DNA of 48,679 nt from Gammaproteobacteria bacterium (GCA_029246085.1 JAQWOB010000037.1:1-48679); one strand, 5' to 3'; shown: positions 37,081-46,552, counted from the first letter of the stretch. Numbers and translations: made by a program. The notes: generated by a model not told the origin, from the sequence alone.

Positions 37081-38021
37081 TATTTCTTCGACTGTATTAG
37101 ATTATTTATATTTATGATATTTTCAGCCATTTTTTCTGATGCTGCATCTATCATCCTTCCGTCTAGTTGAGCAGCGCCCTTGCCTTCAGCGGCAGCTTTC
37201 GCTAACTCTTCTATAATTCTATGAGCTTTTTCAACTTCCTTTACAGGAGGAGAAAATACTGTATTGGCATGCTCAATTTGAGAAGGGTGTATTGCCCATT
37301 TACCTTCTATACCAATAGCAGCCCCTCTTTTTGCTGCATCAATATAACCCTCGGGATCATTAAAATCACCAAATGGTCCATCAATTGGTCTTAAACCATA
37401 TGCACGACATGTAGCTACAAGTTTAGCTAATCCATGATGCCACTGATCTCCAGGATAATCTGGATTTAATCCACCAATTACTACAGTTCTAGCTCTTAAG
37501 CTAGCAGCATAATCAGCTACTCCAAAATGAAGTGCTTCTAATCTTTTAGATGATTGGGCTATTTCTTCAATATTCACCATTCCTAGAGCGGTTTCGATTA
37601 AACATTCCAGTCCAACTTTATTTTTTAATCCTCTTTCTTGTTCAATCTGGTTTACCATGCAGTCCACCATATAAACATCACCTTGAACGCCAACTTTGGG
37701 TATTAGTAAAGTATCAACAAATTCACCTGCCTGACACATTATCTCCACAACATCTCTATACATATAATGTGTGTCTAAGCCATTAATTCTGACAGATATA
37801 GTTTTGCCATTTCCTCTCCAATCCATTTCTTTAAGGGCCTTTATGACGTTCTCACGCGCTGTTACCTTGTCGTTAGGAGACACTGCGTCTTCTAAATCCA
37901 AGAAAATAAAATCAGCTGTAGAATTTAATGCTTTTTCAAACATTTTTGGCGAAGATCCAGGTACGGCTAGTTCGCTTCGTTGGACTCTTGCTCTTGCATT
38001 TTCATAAGATGTATGGCTCAT
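37080..38021 (-). CDS. mcl: L-malyl-CoA / beta-methylmalyl-CoA lyase
   Basis: Mcl cleaves malyl-CoA to acetyl-CoA and glyoxylate, the step that closes the serine cycle. The 313-residue CitE-like TIM-barrel protein has [36 protein letters not shown], the metal ligand region [12 protein letters not shown] and KWAIHPSQI. The long C-terminal tail ([19 protein letters not shown]) is a hallmark of the malyl-CoA lyase branch. It is the first gene of the mcl-mtkA-mtkB-tatD-queH operon and diverges from yadG. Confidence 0.93.
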   Translation of the reverse strand: MSHTSYENARARVQRSELAVPGSSPKMFEKALNSTADFIFLDLEDAVSPNDKVTARENVIKALKEMDWRGNGKTISVRINGLDTHYMYRDVVEIMCQAGEFVDTLLIPKVGVQGDVYMVDCMVNQIEQERGLKNKVGLECLIETALGMVNIEEIAQSSKRLEALHFGVADYAASLRARTVVIGGLNPDYPGDQWHHGLAKLVATCRAYGLRPIDGPFGDFNDPEGYIDAAKRGAAIGIEGKWAIHPSQIEHANTVFSPPVKEVEKAHRIIEELAKAAAEGKGAAQLDGRMIDAASEKMAENIININNLIQSKK

Positions 38022-38054
38022 ATTTTTATCTCCATATGTGATTTATCATTATAG

Positions 38055-38095
38055 ACTTGATAAGTATGTTGTTTATCTGTTATAACTCGATAAGT
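38055..38095. promoter_or_regulatory. Two ACTYGATAAGT repeats upstream of mcl (candidate operator)
   Basis: ACTTGATAAGT (38055-38065) and ACTCGATAAGT (38085-38095) begin exactly 30 bases apart, close to three helical turns, in the 138-bp divergent spacer between mcl and yadG. Each is a near-perfect palindrome of the form ACTT-N3-AAGT. This is typical of a pair of operator sites for a dimeric regulator. No regulator gene is in the neighbourhood, and which of the two operons is controlled is not clear. Confidence 0.45.
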
Positions 38096-38159
38096 TTACG
38101 GAAGTATAGAATATTGTCAATGGATTTAGGGAAAAAACCAGTATTTTTGGGTTATTAAT

Positions 38160-39083
38160 ATGGAAAAAGCATTAGAAATTATAGGGCTCAATAAAGTTTA
38201 CAGAAATAATATACGAGCTCTTGAAAATATAAATTTAACTGTAGAGAAAGGCGATCTATTTGCTTTTCTAGGGCCTAATGGAGCTGGAAAATCAACAGTC
38301 ATAGGAATCATCTCATCATTGGTTAGAATTACATCCGGTGATGTTTATGTTTTAGGTGAGAATATTAAAAAAAATCCAGATTTTGCAAAGAGAAATATTG
38401 GACTAGTTCCTCAAGAATATAATTTATGTCAGTTTATCCCGATTGAAGAAACGATGATAAGCGTCGCTGGCTATTTTGGGATTAATAGGAAAGATGCCGA
38501 AAAAAAAACATATACCCTTTTCAACCAATTGGGAATTTGGCATAAAAGAAAAAATACACCTAGAGAATTATCTGGTGGAATGAAAAGAAGACTTATGATT
38601 GCAAGAGCTCTTATACATAGTCCTAAAATATTAATTTTAGATGAGCCAACTGCTGGAGTAGATACAGAATTACGTCTTACTATGTGGGATTTTTTTCAAG
38701 AACTTAATAGACAAGGAGTTACAATCATATTAACAACCCATTACCTGGAAGAAGCCGAAAGATTGTGTAAGAACCTTGCAATTATTCATAAAGGAAAAAT
38801 TATACAAAGGTCAACAATGAGCGAAGTCTTTAGTATGAAAAAAAATCATACATATATAATTAAAACATCAGAGTTAATTATAGATAGCATTCAGCTCAAA
38901 GGATTATTGTTTAAAAAGATTGATCAAAATACTTGTGAAGTAATGGCAGATGAAAGCGTATCTGTTACATATATTATTAATGAACTAAAAAACTTTAATC
39001 TTAATGTTATAAATATAATAAGTAAAAGAAATAGACTTGAGGAATTATTTATGGATCTTACTAAAGAGGAAGTATCAGTATGA
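38160..39083 (+). CDS. yadG: ABC transporter ATPase, YadG type
   Basis: This 307-residue ABC-2 type ATPase has Walker A GPNGAGKST, the LVPQEYNL Q-loop, the signature LSGGMKRRLMIARAL, Walker B ILILDEPTAGVD and LTTHYLEEAERLC. The sequence resembles E. coli YadG almost end to end, including the length and the terminal RLEELFMDL segment. With YadH it forms an exporter of unknown substrate. It overlaps yadH by ATGA. Confidence 0.92.
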   Translation: MEKALEIIGLNKVYRNNIRALENINLTVEKGDLFAFLGPNGAGKSTVIGIISSLVRITSGDVYVLGENIKKNPDFAKRNIGLVPQEYNLCQFIPIEETMISVAGYFGINRKDAEKKTYTLFNQLGIWHKRKNTPRELSGGMKRRLMIARALIHSPKILILDEPTAGVDTELRLTMWDFFQELNRQGVTIILTTHYLEEAERLCKNLAIIHKGKIIQRSTMSEVFSMKKNHTYIIKTSELIIDSIQLKGLLFKKIDQNTCEVMADESVSVTYIINELKNFNLNVINIISKRNRLEELFMDLTKEEVSV

Positions 39084-39850
39084 ATAATGCAATCCTTATC
39101 GCATACCAAACAATTGTTAGAAAAGAATTTGTAAGATTTGCTCGCATTTGGATTCAAACAATCCTTCCGTCAGTTATAACTATTTTCTTATATATAACTA
39201 TATTTGGTAATTTTATCGGAGATAGAATAGGTAACGTGGATAGTTTTCACTATATAGATTATATTATACCCGGTTTGATAATAATGCCTATCATCTCAAA
39301 CTCCTACATGAACGTAGTTGGTTCATTTTATAGTTCCAGGTTTCAAAAGAGTCATGAGGAACTCTTTGTTTCTCCTGTACCAAATTGGATCATCCTACTA
39401 GGCTATGTTACAGGCGGGGTCATGAGAGCTTTCGTAGTAGGCTTTGCGGTATACATAGTTACTACCCTATTCACCAGCATACCGATAGCAAATGTTGCCT
39501 TAGTTATACTGCTAACTTTCCTGACAGCATTCTTATTTTCTATCGCCGGATTTATTAATGCAGTTTATGCTAAAAGTTTTGATGATATAAATATTGTTAC
39601 TACTTTTGTGTTAACACCTCTTACTTATCTTGGTGGAACTTTTTACTCCATTGCTTCCCTACCGCAAGTGTGGCAAGACATATCTGTTTTTAATCCTATT
39701 GTATATATAATTAGTTCATATAGATTAGCTTTTTTAGGCGTTGAGGAAACTAGTTTAGTATTATCTTTATCAGTAATCATTTCTTTAATAATAATTTTAT
39801 TTGTTACTGCGCTAATGTTATTATCTCGTGGAACAGGAATAAAAAATTAA
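39080..39850 (+). CDS. yadH: ABC-2 type permease, YadH type
   Basis: This 256-residue permease has six hydrophobic segments, with the ABC-2 motifs GLIIMPIISNSYMNV, FVSPVPNWIIL and VLTPLTYLGGTFY. Length and order of motifs match E. coli YadH. It is coupled to yadG. The next feature downstream is the cobalamin riboswitch that starts a new unit, with no clear terminator between them. Confidence 0.92.
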   Translation: MNNAILIAYQTIVRKEFVRFARIWIQTILPSVITIFLYITIFGNFIGDRIGNVDSFHYIDYIIPGLIIMPIISNSYMNVVGSFYSSRFQKSHEELFVSPVPNWIILLGYVTGGVMRAFVVGFAVYIVTTLFTSIPIANVALVILLTFLTAFLFSIAGFINAVYAKSFDDINIVTTFVLTPLTYLGGTFYSIASLPQVWQDISVFNPIVYIISSYRLAFLGVEETSLVLSLSVIISLIIILFVTALMLLSRGTGIKN

Positions 39851-39854
39851 CTAA

Positions 39855-40033
39855 CTCATGAAGTTGGGAAAGTCAGTAAATCAATTCTGACGCTGCCCCC
39901 GCAACGGTATAATAGCCCGAATGCCAACAAGATGAGATTAAAAACCCAAAAAGCGGCGGATGCTTTTACAGTGGGTATAATCACTATAATTTAGTGGTTT
40001 GCTTTGTATGTGTCCCCTTTTTATACAAGGAGT
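39855..40033 (+). ncRNA. Cobalamin (B12) riboswitch upstream of btuB
   Basis: The spacer before btuB holds the B12-box sequence GCTGCCCCCGCAACGGT, followed by AGCCCGAATGCC, the most conserved part of cobalamin riboswitches. Supporting pairings can be seen: CTCAT (39855) with ATGAG (39932), GTTGG (39863) with CCAAC (39924) and GTCAG (39872) with CTGAC (39887). A downstream hairpin AAAAGC-GGCGGAT-GCTTTT (39949-39967) presents GCGG that can kiss the CCGC of the core. CCTT (40016) can pair with the AAGG of the btuB ribosome site at 40027, suggesting translational repression by B12. The 5' arm is shorter than usual. Confidence 0.92.
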
Positions 40034-40036
40034 GAT

Positions 40037-41809
40037 ATGTTTACAATCAAGAAAATATTTATAATAATCATTCTATTATTTAGTAATATAATTTATGCGG
40101 AATCAAATCTTAATGAAATCTTAGTAAGTCCAGAGCAAAGAAGTGCAACAATTTTTGACTCTCTTAATTCTGTAGAAGTTATAACTTCAGAGGATATACA
40201 AGCATTAGGTTATTCAACTATTGATGAAATCTTAAGTCACTCAAGTTCTATAAGTATTGGAAGCAATGGTGGGCATGGTCAGACTAAATCAATATTTATG
40301 AGAGGAACTGAAAGTAATCATACTAAAGTTTTAATCAATGGAGTTGAATTAAATCCTGGAACACTTGGTGTGCCTTCAATTCAACACATTTCTGTAGAAA
40401 TGTTAGATAGAATAGAAATATCAAAAGGCAGTATGTCTACACTCTATGGGAAAAGTACCATTGGTGGCGTAATAAATATCATTACAAAAAAAGATATCGG
40501 TTCAAATGAAGGAAAAATATATATTGGAACTGGGCGAGATGAGACTAATAAGGTTGGATTTCAAAAGAGCTTTAGTCTTAATAATCATAATTTATCAATT
40601 AATTTCATGAATACTGAAACTGATGGATATAAAGCCCAAGTCGCCTCAACCAAGAATCATGGTTATGAAAATAAAAATATAGATATTTCTTATAACTTTA
40701 GTACTGGAAAGAATATTTTTGATTTTAATTTCTACCAAAGCGATGGTAATGTTGAATATGATAGCTTTGGAAGTAACTTAAACCAAGATTATAAAGATGC
40801 TCATTTAAGGCTGGCATGGAATAGAAAATATGATACGTCAGGATCTAAACTAGTTTTTATTCAAAAACAAAATAAAATTAATCAAAATTCATCTGGTGCA
40901 ACAGATTATACTCATACAGAAAATTATCAAATTAATTTTGAAAAAAATTATTATGATCTAAATGGAACCAATACGATATTAGGTGCAATGTACACGGGCG
41001 AAGCTTTATATGAATTATCATATGGGACAAAATTTAATAAAAGCAATACAATTATAGAATATTATGCTCAGTCAGAATACTACACAGGTAATACATTGCT
41101 CAACATTGGATCAAGATATATAAATCATAGTCTATATGGTGGTTTTTTAACCGGTAACCTCAATGCTGGATACAATCTAAGTAATAAGTCTAAAATAATT
41201 GCTGGTATAGGCAAATCCTTTAGGTCGCCAGATGGTACGGACTTATATGGTTATGGTGGAAACCCCAATTTAGAGCCTGAAGAATCTATTTCGAGAGAAA
41301 TTTCTTTTAAATATAAAATAAATAATGCTTCTGGTCTTATCTTTACTCTATTTAATAATAATATAACAAATCTTATTGAATCTGATGGATCAATAATGCA
41401 AAACATTAATAGAGCAAAAATTGAGGGATTAGAGTTTAGTATATATAACTCTTATAATAAATTTAATTACTCATTTGATTATAGTTATATTAAATCTAAA
41501 GATTTAACGAATAATGTCGATTTATCCAGAAGACCTAGTAATAAGTTAGTTAGCAGGATTAATTATAATCATGACCTAAACAATACATTTAGCTTATCAA
41601 CAATATCTGAGACAAGTAGTGATAACTCTATTTATGATACACATCAATTGGGTGGTTATACGAGATTTAATGCGACATTTTTAAGAAAAGTGAGTAACTA
41701 TAGCTTTCAATTTAAATTGAATAATATTTTTGACAAAAAATATAGGAAAGCTCACAATTACAATAGCGAAGGAAGATCCTATAGCGCAAGTATATCTAGG
41801 AGTTTTTAA
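40037..41809 (+). CDS. btuB: TonB-dependent cobalamin receptor BtuB
   Basis: This 590-residue outer-membrane receptor takes up vitamin B12. I start it at ATG 40037, after AAGGAG, because a signal peptide begins there (MFTIKKIFIIIILLFSNIIYA); the track start at 40004 lies in the riboswitch. A TonB-box-like LNEILVS follows, then the plug domain (IDEILSHSSSIS, IFMRGTESNHTKVLING, IEISKGSMSTLYGKSTIGGVINI) and the barrel with C-terminal ...SASISRSF. The upstream riboswitch makes B12 the likely ligand. The next gene, two bases away, is a probable inner-membrane partner. Confidence 0.93.
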   Translation: MFTIKKIFIIIILLFSNIIYAESNLNEILVSPEQRSATIFDSLNSVEVITSEDIQALGYSTIDEILSHSSSISIGSNGGHGQTKSIFMRGTESNHTKVLINGVELNPGTLGVPSIQHISVEMLDRIEISKGSMSTLYGKSTIGGVINIITKKDIGSNEGKIYIGTGRDETNKVGFQKSFSLNNHNLSINFMNTETDGYKAQVASTKNHGYENKNIDISYNFSTGKNIFDFNFYQSDGNVEYDSFGSNLNQDYKDAHLRLAWNRKYDTSGSKLVFIQKQNKINQNSSGATDYTHTENYQINFEKNYYDLNGTNTILGAMYTGEALYELSYGTKFNKSNTIIEYYAQSEYYTGNTLLNIGSRYINHSLYGGFLTGNLNAGYNLSNKSKIIAGIGKSFRSPDGTDLYGYGGNPNLEPEESISREISFKYKINNASGLIFTLFNNNITNLIESDGSIMQNINRAKIEGLEFSIYNSYNKFNYSFDYSYIKSKDLTNNVDLSRRPSNKLVSRINYNHDLNNTFSLSTISETSSDNSIYDTHQLGGYTRFNATFLRKVSNYSFQFKLNNIFDKKYRKAHNYNSEGRSYSASISRSF

Positions 41810-41811
41810 TA

Positions 41812-42327
41812 ATGAAGGTTAATTTAATAATACCAATAATTCTTTTTGTTTTACTTGTACTATCAAGGATGATTACTGATATTCCCAATTTCACAGCTAC
41901 AATAGCCCTAGTAATGTTTACCGGATATTTAATTCAGAATAGACTTTTAAGTATTTTGGTTATATTAATTTCCCAAATTGCCAGTGATTTATATCTAGGA
42001 ATTTATTCATCTATGATATTTGTATATGCTGCATATATTTCTATAGCACTACTGAGCCCTATCATGATGAAGAAAATGAATACTAAATCTATAGTCTTAT
42101 CGTCTATTATTTCGCCATCGATATTTTTCATTATAAGTAATTTTGGCGTATGGTTGATGGGTTCAACGTATACCTTTAACCTATCGGGTCTAATAGCATG
42201 TTATATAGCAGGTATTCCATTCTTTGACGAATCATTAATATCAACTATTTTATTTGCACTTACAATATTCTCGATAATGAAGTTCATACCGAAAGAAACA
42301 AAAGAGATTATTTTAATTAAAAAATAA
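41812..42327 (+). CDS. DUF6580-family membrane protein, candidate B12 uptake
   Basis: This 171-residue protein has about six helices and the pattern I associate with DUF6580: NFTA (26-29), SDLYLG (58-63), NFGVWLMG (110-117) and GLIACYIAGIPFF (126-138), including one conserved-looking cysteine (C130). Such proteins resemble ECF-type S components. It starts two bases after btuB and so shares the B12 riboswitch transcript; no btuC, btuD or btuF is in the window. I infer that it moves cobalamin or a precursor over the inner membrane, comparable in size and setting to solitary BtuM. Confidence 0.8.
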   Translation: MKVNLIIPIILFVLLVLSRMITDIPNFTATIALVMFTGYLIQNRLLSILVILISQIASDLYLGIYSSMIFVYAAYISIALLSPIMMKKMNTKSIVLSSIISPSIFFIISNFGVWLMGSTYTFNLSGLIACYIAGIPFFDESLISTILFALTIFSIMKFIPKETKEIILIKK

Positions 42328-42338
42328 TCTCTTTTTTT
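42301..42338. terminator. Terminator shared by the btuB operon and nrdB
   Basis: A perfect 14-bp stem, AAAGAGATTATTTT with AAAATAATCTCTTT, encloses a six-base AATTAA loop and is followed by a T run. It overlaps the last codons and stop of the DUF6580 gene and lies just past the nrdB stop on the other strand, so it can act in both directions. Confidence 0.88.
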
Positions 42339-42342
42339 GATA

Positions 42343-43503
42343 TTAAAATTTTAGCTGCCCACCAACTTTGTATTCTGTCACACGTGTCTCAAAAAAGTTT
42401 TTCTCTTTTTTAAGGTCCATTATTTCAGACATCCATTCAAATGGATTTTTAGCACCAGGATACTGTTCTGGTAAACCGACTTGTACAAACCTTCTGTTGG
42501 CAATAAACTTTATATATTCCTCGCAAAGAACTGCATTCATACCCAGGATAGGTTTTGGCATTGTATCGTAGGCATATCTTGTTTCAAGTTCTACTCCAGT
42601 CTTGATTAACTCTATCATTTCAGCTTGAAATTTTTCTGTCCATAACTCAGGATTTTCTAATTTTATTTGATTAATAACATCTATTCCAAAATTCATATGC
42701 ATGGACTCATCTCTGAGAATATACTGGAATTGTTGTGCCACACCAGTAAGTTTATTCCTTCTGCCCATCGATAATATTTGAGTAAAACCTACATAGAAAA
42801 ATATACCTTCAAAAACTACATAAAATGCGATTAAATCACGAAGTAGTCTTTGGTTATTTTCCAGTGTTCCAGTTTTAAAAAATGGATCACCAAGACTTTG
42901 GGTAAATGGTAATGCCCACTCTGCTTTTGTTGCAACAGCTGGCACCTCTCTATACATATTAAAAATTTTACTTTCATCTAAGCCAAGAGATTGCACACAA
43001 TACGTATACGCATGAGTATGTATAGCTTCCTCAAAAGCTTGTCTCAGCAAGTACTGTCTGCACTCAGGATTAGTGATATGTTTGTATACAGCTAACACAA
43101 GATTATTTGCCACTAATGAGTCGGCAGTTGAAAAAAATCCTAAATTAACTTCAACTATCTTTCTTTCATCTTCAGTAAGCCCTTTTGGATCTTGCCATAA
43201 TTTAATGTCATCGTGCATCGGGACCTCTTCAGGCATCCAATGATTTGCTGAGCCATCTAAATATTTCTGCCATGCCCAGTCATATTTGAATGGTACTAAC
43301 TGATTTAGATCAGCTCTACAATTAATAATAGCTTTATCATCAACTTCTATTCTTCCTGCGCCTATCTCGAGATCTTCTATGCCTGTGGCTCCCTCTTGGA
43401 CTATTTCATTATTCAGACTAGTATCTTCTTTTACTACAGGAGCTGCTTTAGCTACCTCTGGTTTGTTTAAAGCTTCATTTATTGGATCATCCCAGTTATA
43501 CAT
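42343..43503 (-). CDS. nrdB: Ribonucleoside-diphosphate reductase beta subunit, class Ia
   Basis: NrdB holds the di-iron tyrosyl radical cofactor used by NrdA. The 386-residue protein has the metal ligand pattern [10 protein letters not shown], in which E159, H162 and the radical tyrosine Y166 align with E. coli E115, H118 and Y122; D128 in STADSLV is the first ligand, and [10 protein letters not shown] and [10 protein letters not shown] give the others. An N-terminal extension of about 50 residues ([15 protein letters not shown]) is a feature of this NrdB group. Its start overlaps a small ORF by eight bases. Confidence 0.96.
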   Translation of the reverse strand: MYNWDDPINEALNKPEVAKAAPVVKEDTSLNNEIVQEGATGIEDLEIGAGRIEVDDKAIINCRADLNQLVPFKYDWAWQKYLDGSANHWMPEEVPMHDDIKLWQDPKGLTEDERKIVEVNLGFFSTADSLVANNLVLAVYKHITNPECRQYLLRQAFEEAIHTHAYTYCVQSLGLDESKIFNMYREVPAVATKAEWALPFTQSLGDPFFKTGTLENNQRLLRDLIAFYVVFEGIFFYVGFTQILSMGRRNKLTGVAQQFQYILRDESMHMNFGIDVINQIKLENPELWTEKFQAEMIELIKTGVELETRYAYDTMPKPILGMNAVLCEEYIKFIANRRFVQVGLPEQYPGAKNPFEWMSEIMDLKKEKNFFETRVTEYKVGGQLKF

Positions 43504-43663
43504 TTTTATTACCTCTAGTTTTCATTGAATATTCCCATATGCTCATGGGTCTTATATTTTTTTTAAATTCTAATTCTTCGATGTTACGTCTTCTGTTTGA
43601 AAAACTGTATACAGCAAGAAGTATTATGATTATCAGTGTTGAAGCAAGGTATATCATTGGCAT
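43496..43663 (-). CDS. Small membrane protein ORF between nrdA and nrdB
   Basis: This 55-codon frame is too short for the track. It reads [20 protein letters not shown] then a basic/polar tail [35 protein letters not shown]: one N-terminal membrane helix and a charged cytoplasmic part. It fills the nrdA-nrdB gap exactly. The second Met gives an ATGA overlap with the nrdA stop, and its own stop lies in ATGTATAA, overlapping the nrdB start by eight bases. Such double coupling suggests real translation. No function is known to me. Confidence 0.65.
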   Translation of the reverse strand: MPMIYLASTLIIIILLAVYSFSNRRRNIEELEFKKNIRPMSIWEYSMKTRGNKNV

Positions 43664-46506
43664 GCCTCGCAATCTGGCTCATCAATCAAACATTGCTTAA
43701 CTTCAGCTGAATTACTTACAGCATTTAATTTTGACCCAACATTATCAGACGTACTTTTCTCAACATGTGTTGCGCCCAAAGATCTTAAATAATAAGTTGT
43801 TTTCAAACCTCTAATCCATGCAAGTTTATAAGCACTATCAAGTTTTTTACCATCTGTATCAGGAATATATAAGTTTAGAGACTGCGATTGATCTATCCAT
43901 TTTTGTCTTCTAGCTGCGGCTTCCACCAACCATCGTGTATCTATTTCAAAACATGTTTGGTAAATTGATTTTAAATCATCTGGTACTCTACTAATTGAAG
44001 CAAGTTGCCCATCAAAGTATTTTAAATCTTTAATCATAACTTCATCCCAAATCTTTGCTTCTTTAAAATCTTTAATTAAATAAGGATTGATTACAGTAAA
44101 CTCTCCCGAAAGATTCGATTTAACATATAAATTTTGATAGGTTGGCTCAATTGATTGTGCTACCCCACATATGTTTGAAATTGTTGCAGTAGGAGCAATG
44201 GCCAAACTATTAGAATTTCTCATTCCATTAACTTTAATTTCTTCTCTTAAAGTATCCCAATCAAGCGTTTGATCCATATTAACATCTAGATATTTTCCAC
44301 GCACTTCTTTAAAATTTCTCAAACTATCTATGGGTAAGATTCCTTGACTCCATAGTGAGCCATCGAACGTTTGGTATGGTCCTCTTTCTTTTGCAAGCTC
44401 CATAGATGAGCGAAGTGCAAAGTAACTAATTTGTTCCATACTTTTATCGGCAAAATCTACAGCTTCTTCTGATGCATATGGGATTCTTAATTTATACAAC
44501 GCATCTTGGAAACCCATTAATCCTAAACCAACGGGCCTATGTTTCGCATTTGATGTTTTTGCTTTTTCTACACTATAATAATTATAATCAATTACGTTAT
44601 CTAGCATTCTCATTGCAGTCCGAATTGTTTTTTCAAGCTTCGTAACATTAAGCTTCTTATTTTCATCAATATGAGTTGCTAAATTAACAGAACCTAAATT
44701 ACACACAGCAATTTCATCCTTAGATGTATTTAAAGTAATCTCTGTGCAAAGATTAGATGAATGAACAACTCCGACATGTTGTTGGGGTGAACGCAAATTA
44801 CATGGGTCTTTAAATGTGATCCATGGATGGCCTGTTTCAAATAACATACTTAATATTTTACGCCATAAATCAACAGCTTTAAGTCTCTTAAAATTAGCTA
44901 TCTTTCCTTCATCTGCATGTCTTTCATATTCTTCATATTTCTTTTCAAACTCTAAACCAGTCAAGTCATGGAGTTCTGGACAGTCATGTGGAGAAAATAG
45001 GGTCCACTCTAAATCATTATGAAGCCTCTTCATAAATAAATCTGGTATCCAGTTTGCAGTATTCATGTCATGAGTTCTTCGTCTATCATCACCCGTATTT
45101 TTTCTTAATTCCATGAATTGCTCGATATCTAAATGCCATGTTTCAAGATAGGCACACATGGCTCCTTTTCTTTTCCCGCCTTGATTAACGGCAACAGCAG
45201 TATCATTTGCTACTTTTAAAAAAGGTATGACGCCTTGGCTCTGGCCATTCGTTCCTTTAATGTGTGATCCTAGTGCTCTAACTTGCGACCAATCATTACC
45301 TAAGCCGCCAGCAAATTTTGATAACATTGCATCGTCACTTATTCCTTCAAAAATTCCCTTAAGGTCATCTGGCAATGTTGATAGGTAACAAGACGATAAC
45401 TGAGGTCTTAAAGTTCCAGAGTTAAATAGTGTTGGCGTACTACACATAAAGTCAAAAGATGAAATTAAATTATAAAATTCAATAGTTCTCTCTTCTCTTT
45501 TTTCTTCATTAATAGCCAAGCCCATTGCTACTCTCATAAAGAAAGCCTGGGGTAATTCAAATCTCTTTTCTCTATGATGAATAAAGTATCTATCATATAA
45601 AGTTTGAAGCCCTAAATAAGTAAAAGCTAAATCTCTAGATGGGTTAATATGTTTGGTAATATACTCTAAGTCATAGTTTAATAATTCTTTATCAACCAAT
45701 TCAAGCTCAACAGCTCTTCCTAAATATGATTTAAAGTATTCAGGATAAGACTTGGACATTTCCTTAATAGTTGGAGTATTCTCATCAACATTTAAAAATG
45801 ATAAAGCTTCTTCATACAAATTACTTAAAAGTAATCTTGCGACCACATAAGAATAATTAGGATCTTTCTCTATTAGAGGTCGTATAGAAATTAATATTGA
45901 ACTTGATAAATCTTCTTTCTTGATTCCGTCATAAATATTTTTATCTATAAGATCGAATACGGTTTGAGCTGAAACATCTTTAACATCAGAACATGCTTCT
46001 TCAATAATTAATTTAAGTCTGTCAAGATCCAAGGTTTGAGTAGAGCCATCTTCATTTAACACACCTTTAGTTATGGGTAAGTCTTCTGCTTTTTCAACCT
46101 TATTTTGACTTCTAGCCTGACTTCTCTCTTCTCTATATAGCACATAAGCTCTTGCAACATCCTGATAACCTGCTCGCATGATAGCAAGCTCAACTTGATC
46201 TTGAATATCCTCTATATGTATGACGCCACCTTCAGGAAATCTTCTTTTTATTGCAGAATTAACTCTTTGCGCTAAAGACTCTACCTCATTATGTATCCTT
46301 GTTGATGCTGCTGCACTACTTCCTTCTACACTTAAAAAAGCTTTGGTCATCGCTATAGAAATTTTATCTAAATCAAAGGATGTTACCTTTCCATTTCTTC
46401 TCATCACTCTATACTTTCCAGGTATGGGAGATAAGCTCGATGCGTTTGTTATTGCTTCTTTTTCTGTAAGTCCGGAGAGGCTAGTATTCTGTAATTCTTC
46501 TTTCAT
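43654..46506 (-). CDS. nrdA: Ribonucleoside-diphosphate reductase alpha subunit, class I
   Basis: NrdA reduces ribonucleotides to deoxyribonucleotides using the radical from NrdB. It has two N-terminal ATP-cone domains (VMRRNGKVTSFDLDKI and a second near residue 155-250), like Pseudomonas NrdA, then the catalytic barrel with SSCYLSTLPDDL, SSNLCTEITLN, and the C-terminal thiol pair CEACQ. I prefer ATG 46506 (950 residues) over 46530: AAGGA lies 11 bases before it, while the first ATG has AGG only one base away. The start is uncertain by eight residues. NrdR and DnaA sites lie upstream. Confidence 0.95.
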   Translation of the reverse strand: MKEELQNTSLSGLTEKEAITNASSLSPIPGKYRVMRRNGKVTSFDLDKISIAMTKAFLSVEGSSAAASTRIHNEVESLAQRVNSAIKRRFPEGGVIHIEDIQDQVELAIMRAGYQDVARAYVLYREERSQARSQNKVEKAEDLPITKGVLNEDGSTQTLDLDRLKLIIEEACSDVKDVSAQTVFDLIDKNIYDGIKKEDLSSSILISIRPLIEKDPNYSYVVARLLLSNLYEEALSFLNVDENTPTIKEMSKSYPEYFKSYLGRAVELELVDKELLNYDLEYITKHINPSRDLAFTYLGLQTLYDRYFIHHREKRFELPQAFFMRVAMGLAINEEKREERTIEFYNLISSFDFMCSTPTLFNSGTLRPQLSSCYLSTLPDDLKGIFEGISDDAMLSKFAGGLGNDWSQVRALGSHIKGTNGQSQGVIPFLKVANDTAVAVNQGGKRKGAMCAYLETWHLDIEQFMELRKNTGDDRRRTHDMNTANWIPDLFMKRLHNDLEWTLFSPHDCPELHDLTGLEFEKKYEEYERHADEGKIANFKRLKAVDLWRKILSMLFETGHPWITFKDPCNLRSPQQHVGVVHSSNLCTEITLNTSKDEIAVCNLGSVNLATHIDENKKLNVTKLEKTIRTAMRMLDNVIDYNYYSVEKAKTSNAKHRPVGLGLMGFQDALYKLRIPYASEEAVDFADKSMEQISYFALRSSMELAKERGPYQTFDGSLWSQGILPIDSLRNFKEVRGKYLDVNMDQTLDWDTLREEIKVNGMRNSNSLAIAPTATISNICGVAQSIEPTYQNLYVKSNLSGEFTVINPYLIKDFKEAKIWDEVMIKDLKYFDGQLASISRVPDDLKSIYQTCFEIDTRWLVEAAARRQKWIDQSQSLNLYIPDTDGKKLDSAYKLAWIRGLKTTYYLRSLGATHVEKSTSDNVGSKLNAVSNSAEVKQCLIDEPDCEACQ

Positions 46507-46552
46507 TTTTATTATTTTCCTTAAATTCATCCTGTGTGGAGATTAAATTGTA

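Noticed and set aside
43482-43700. Plus-strand ORF of 72 residues at the nrdA-nrdB junction
   Set aside because: The minus-strand small ORF explains this region better, with coupling to both nrd genes and a clear membrane helix; the plus frame has neither.
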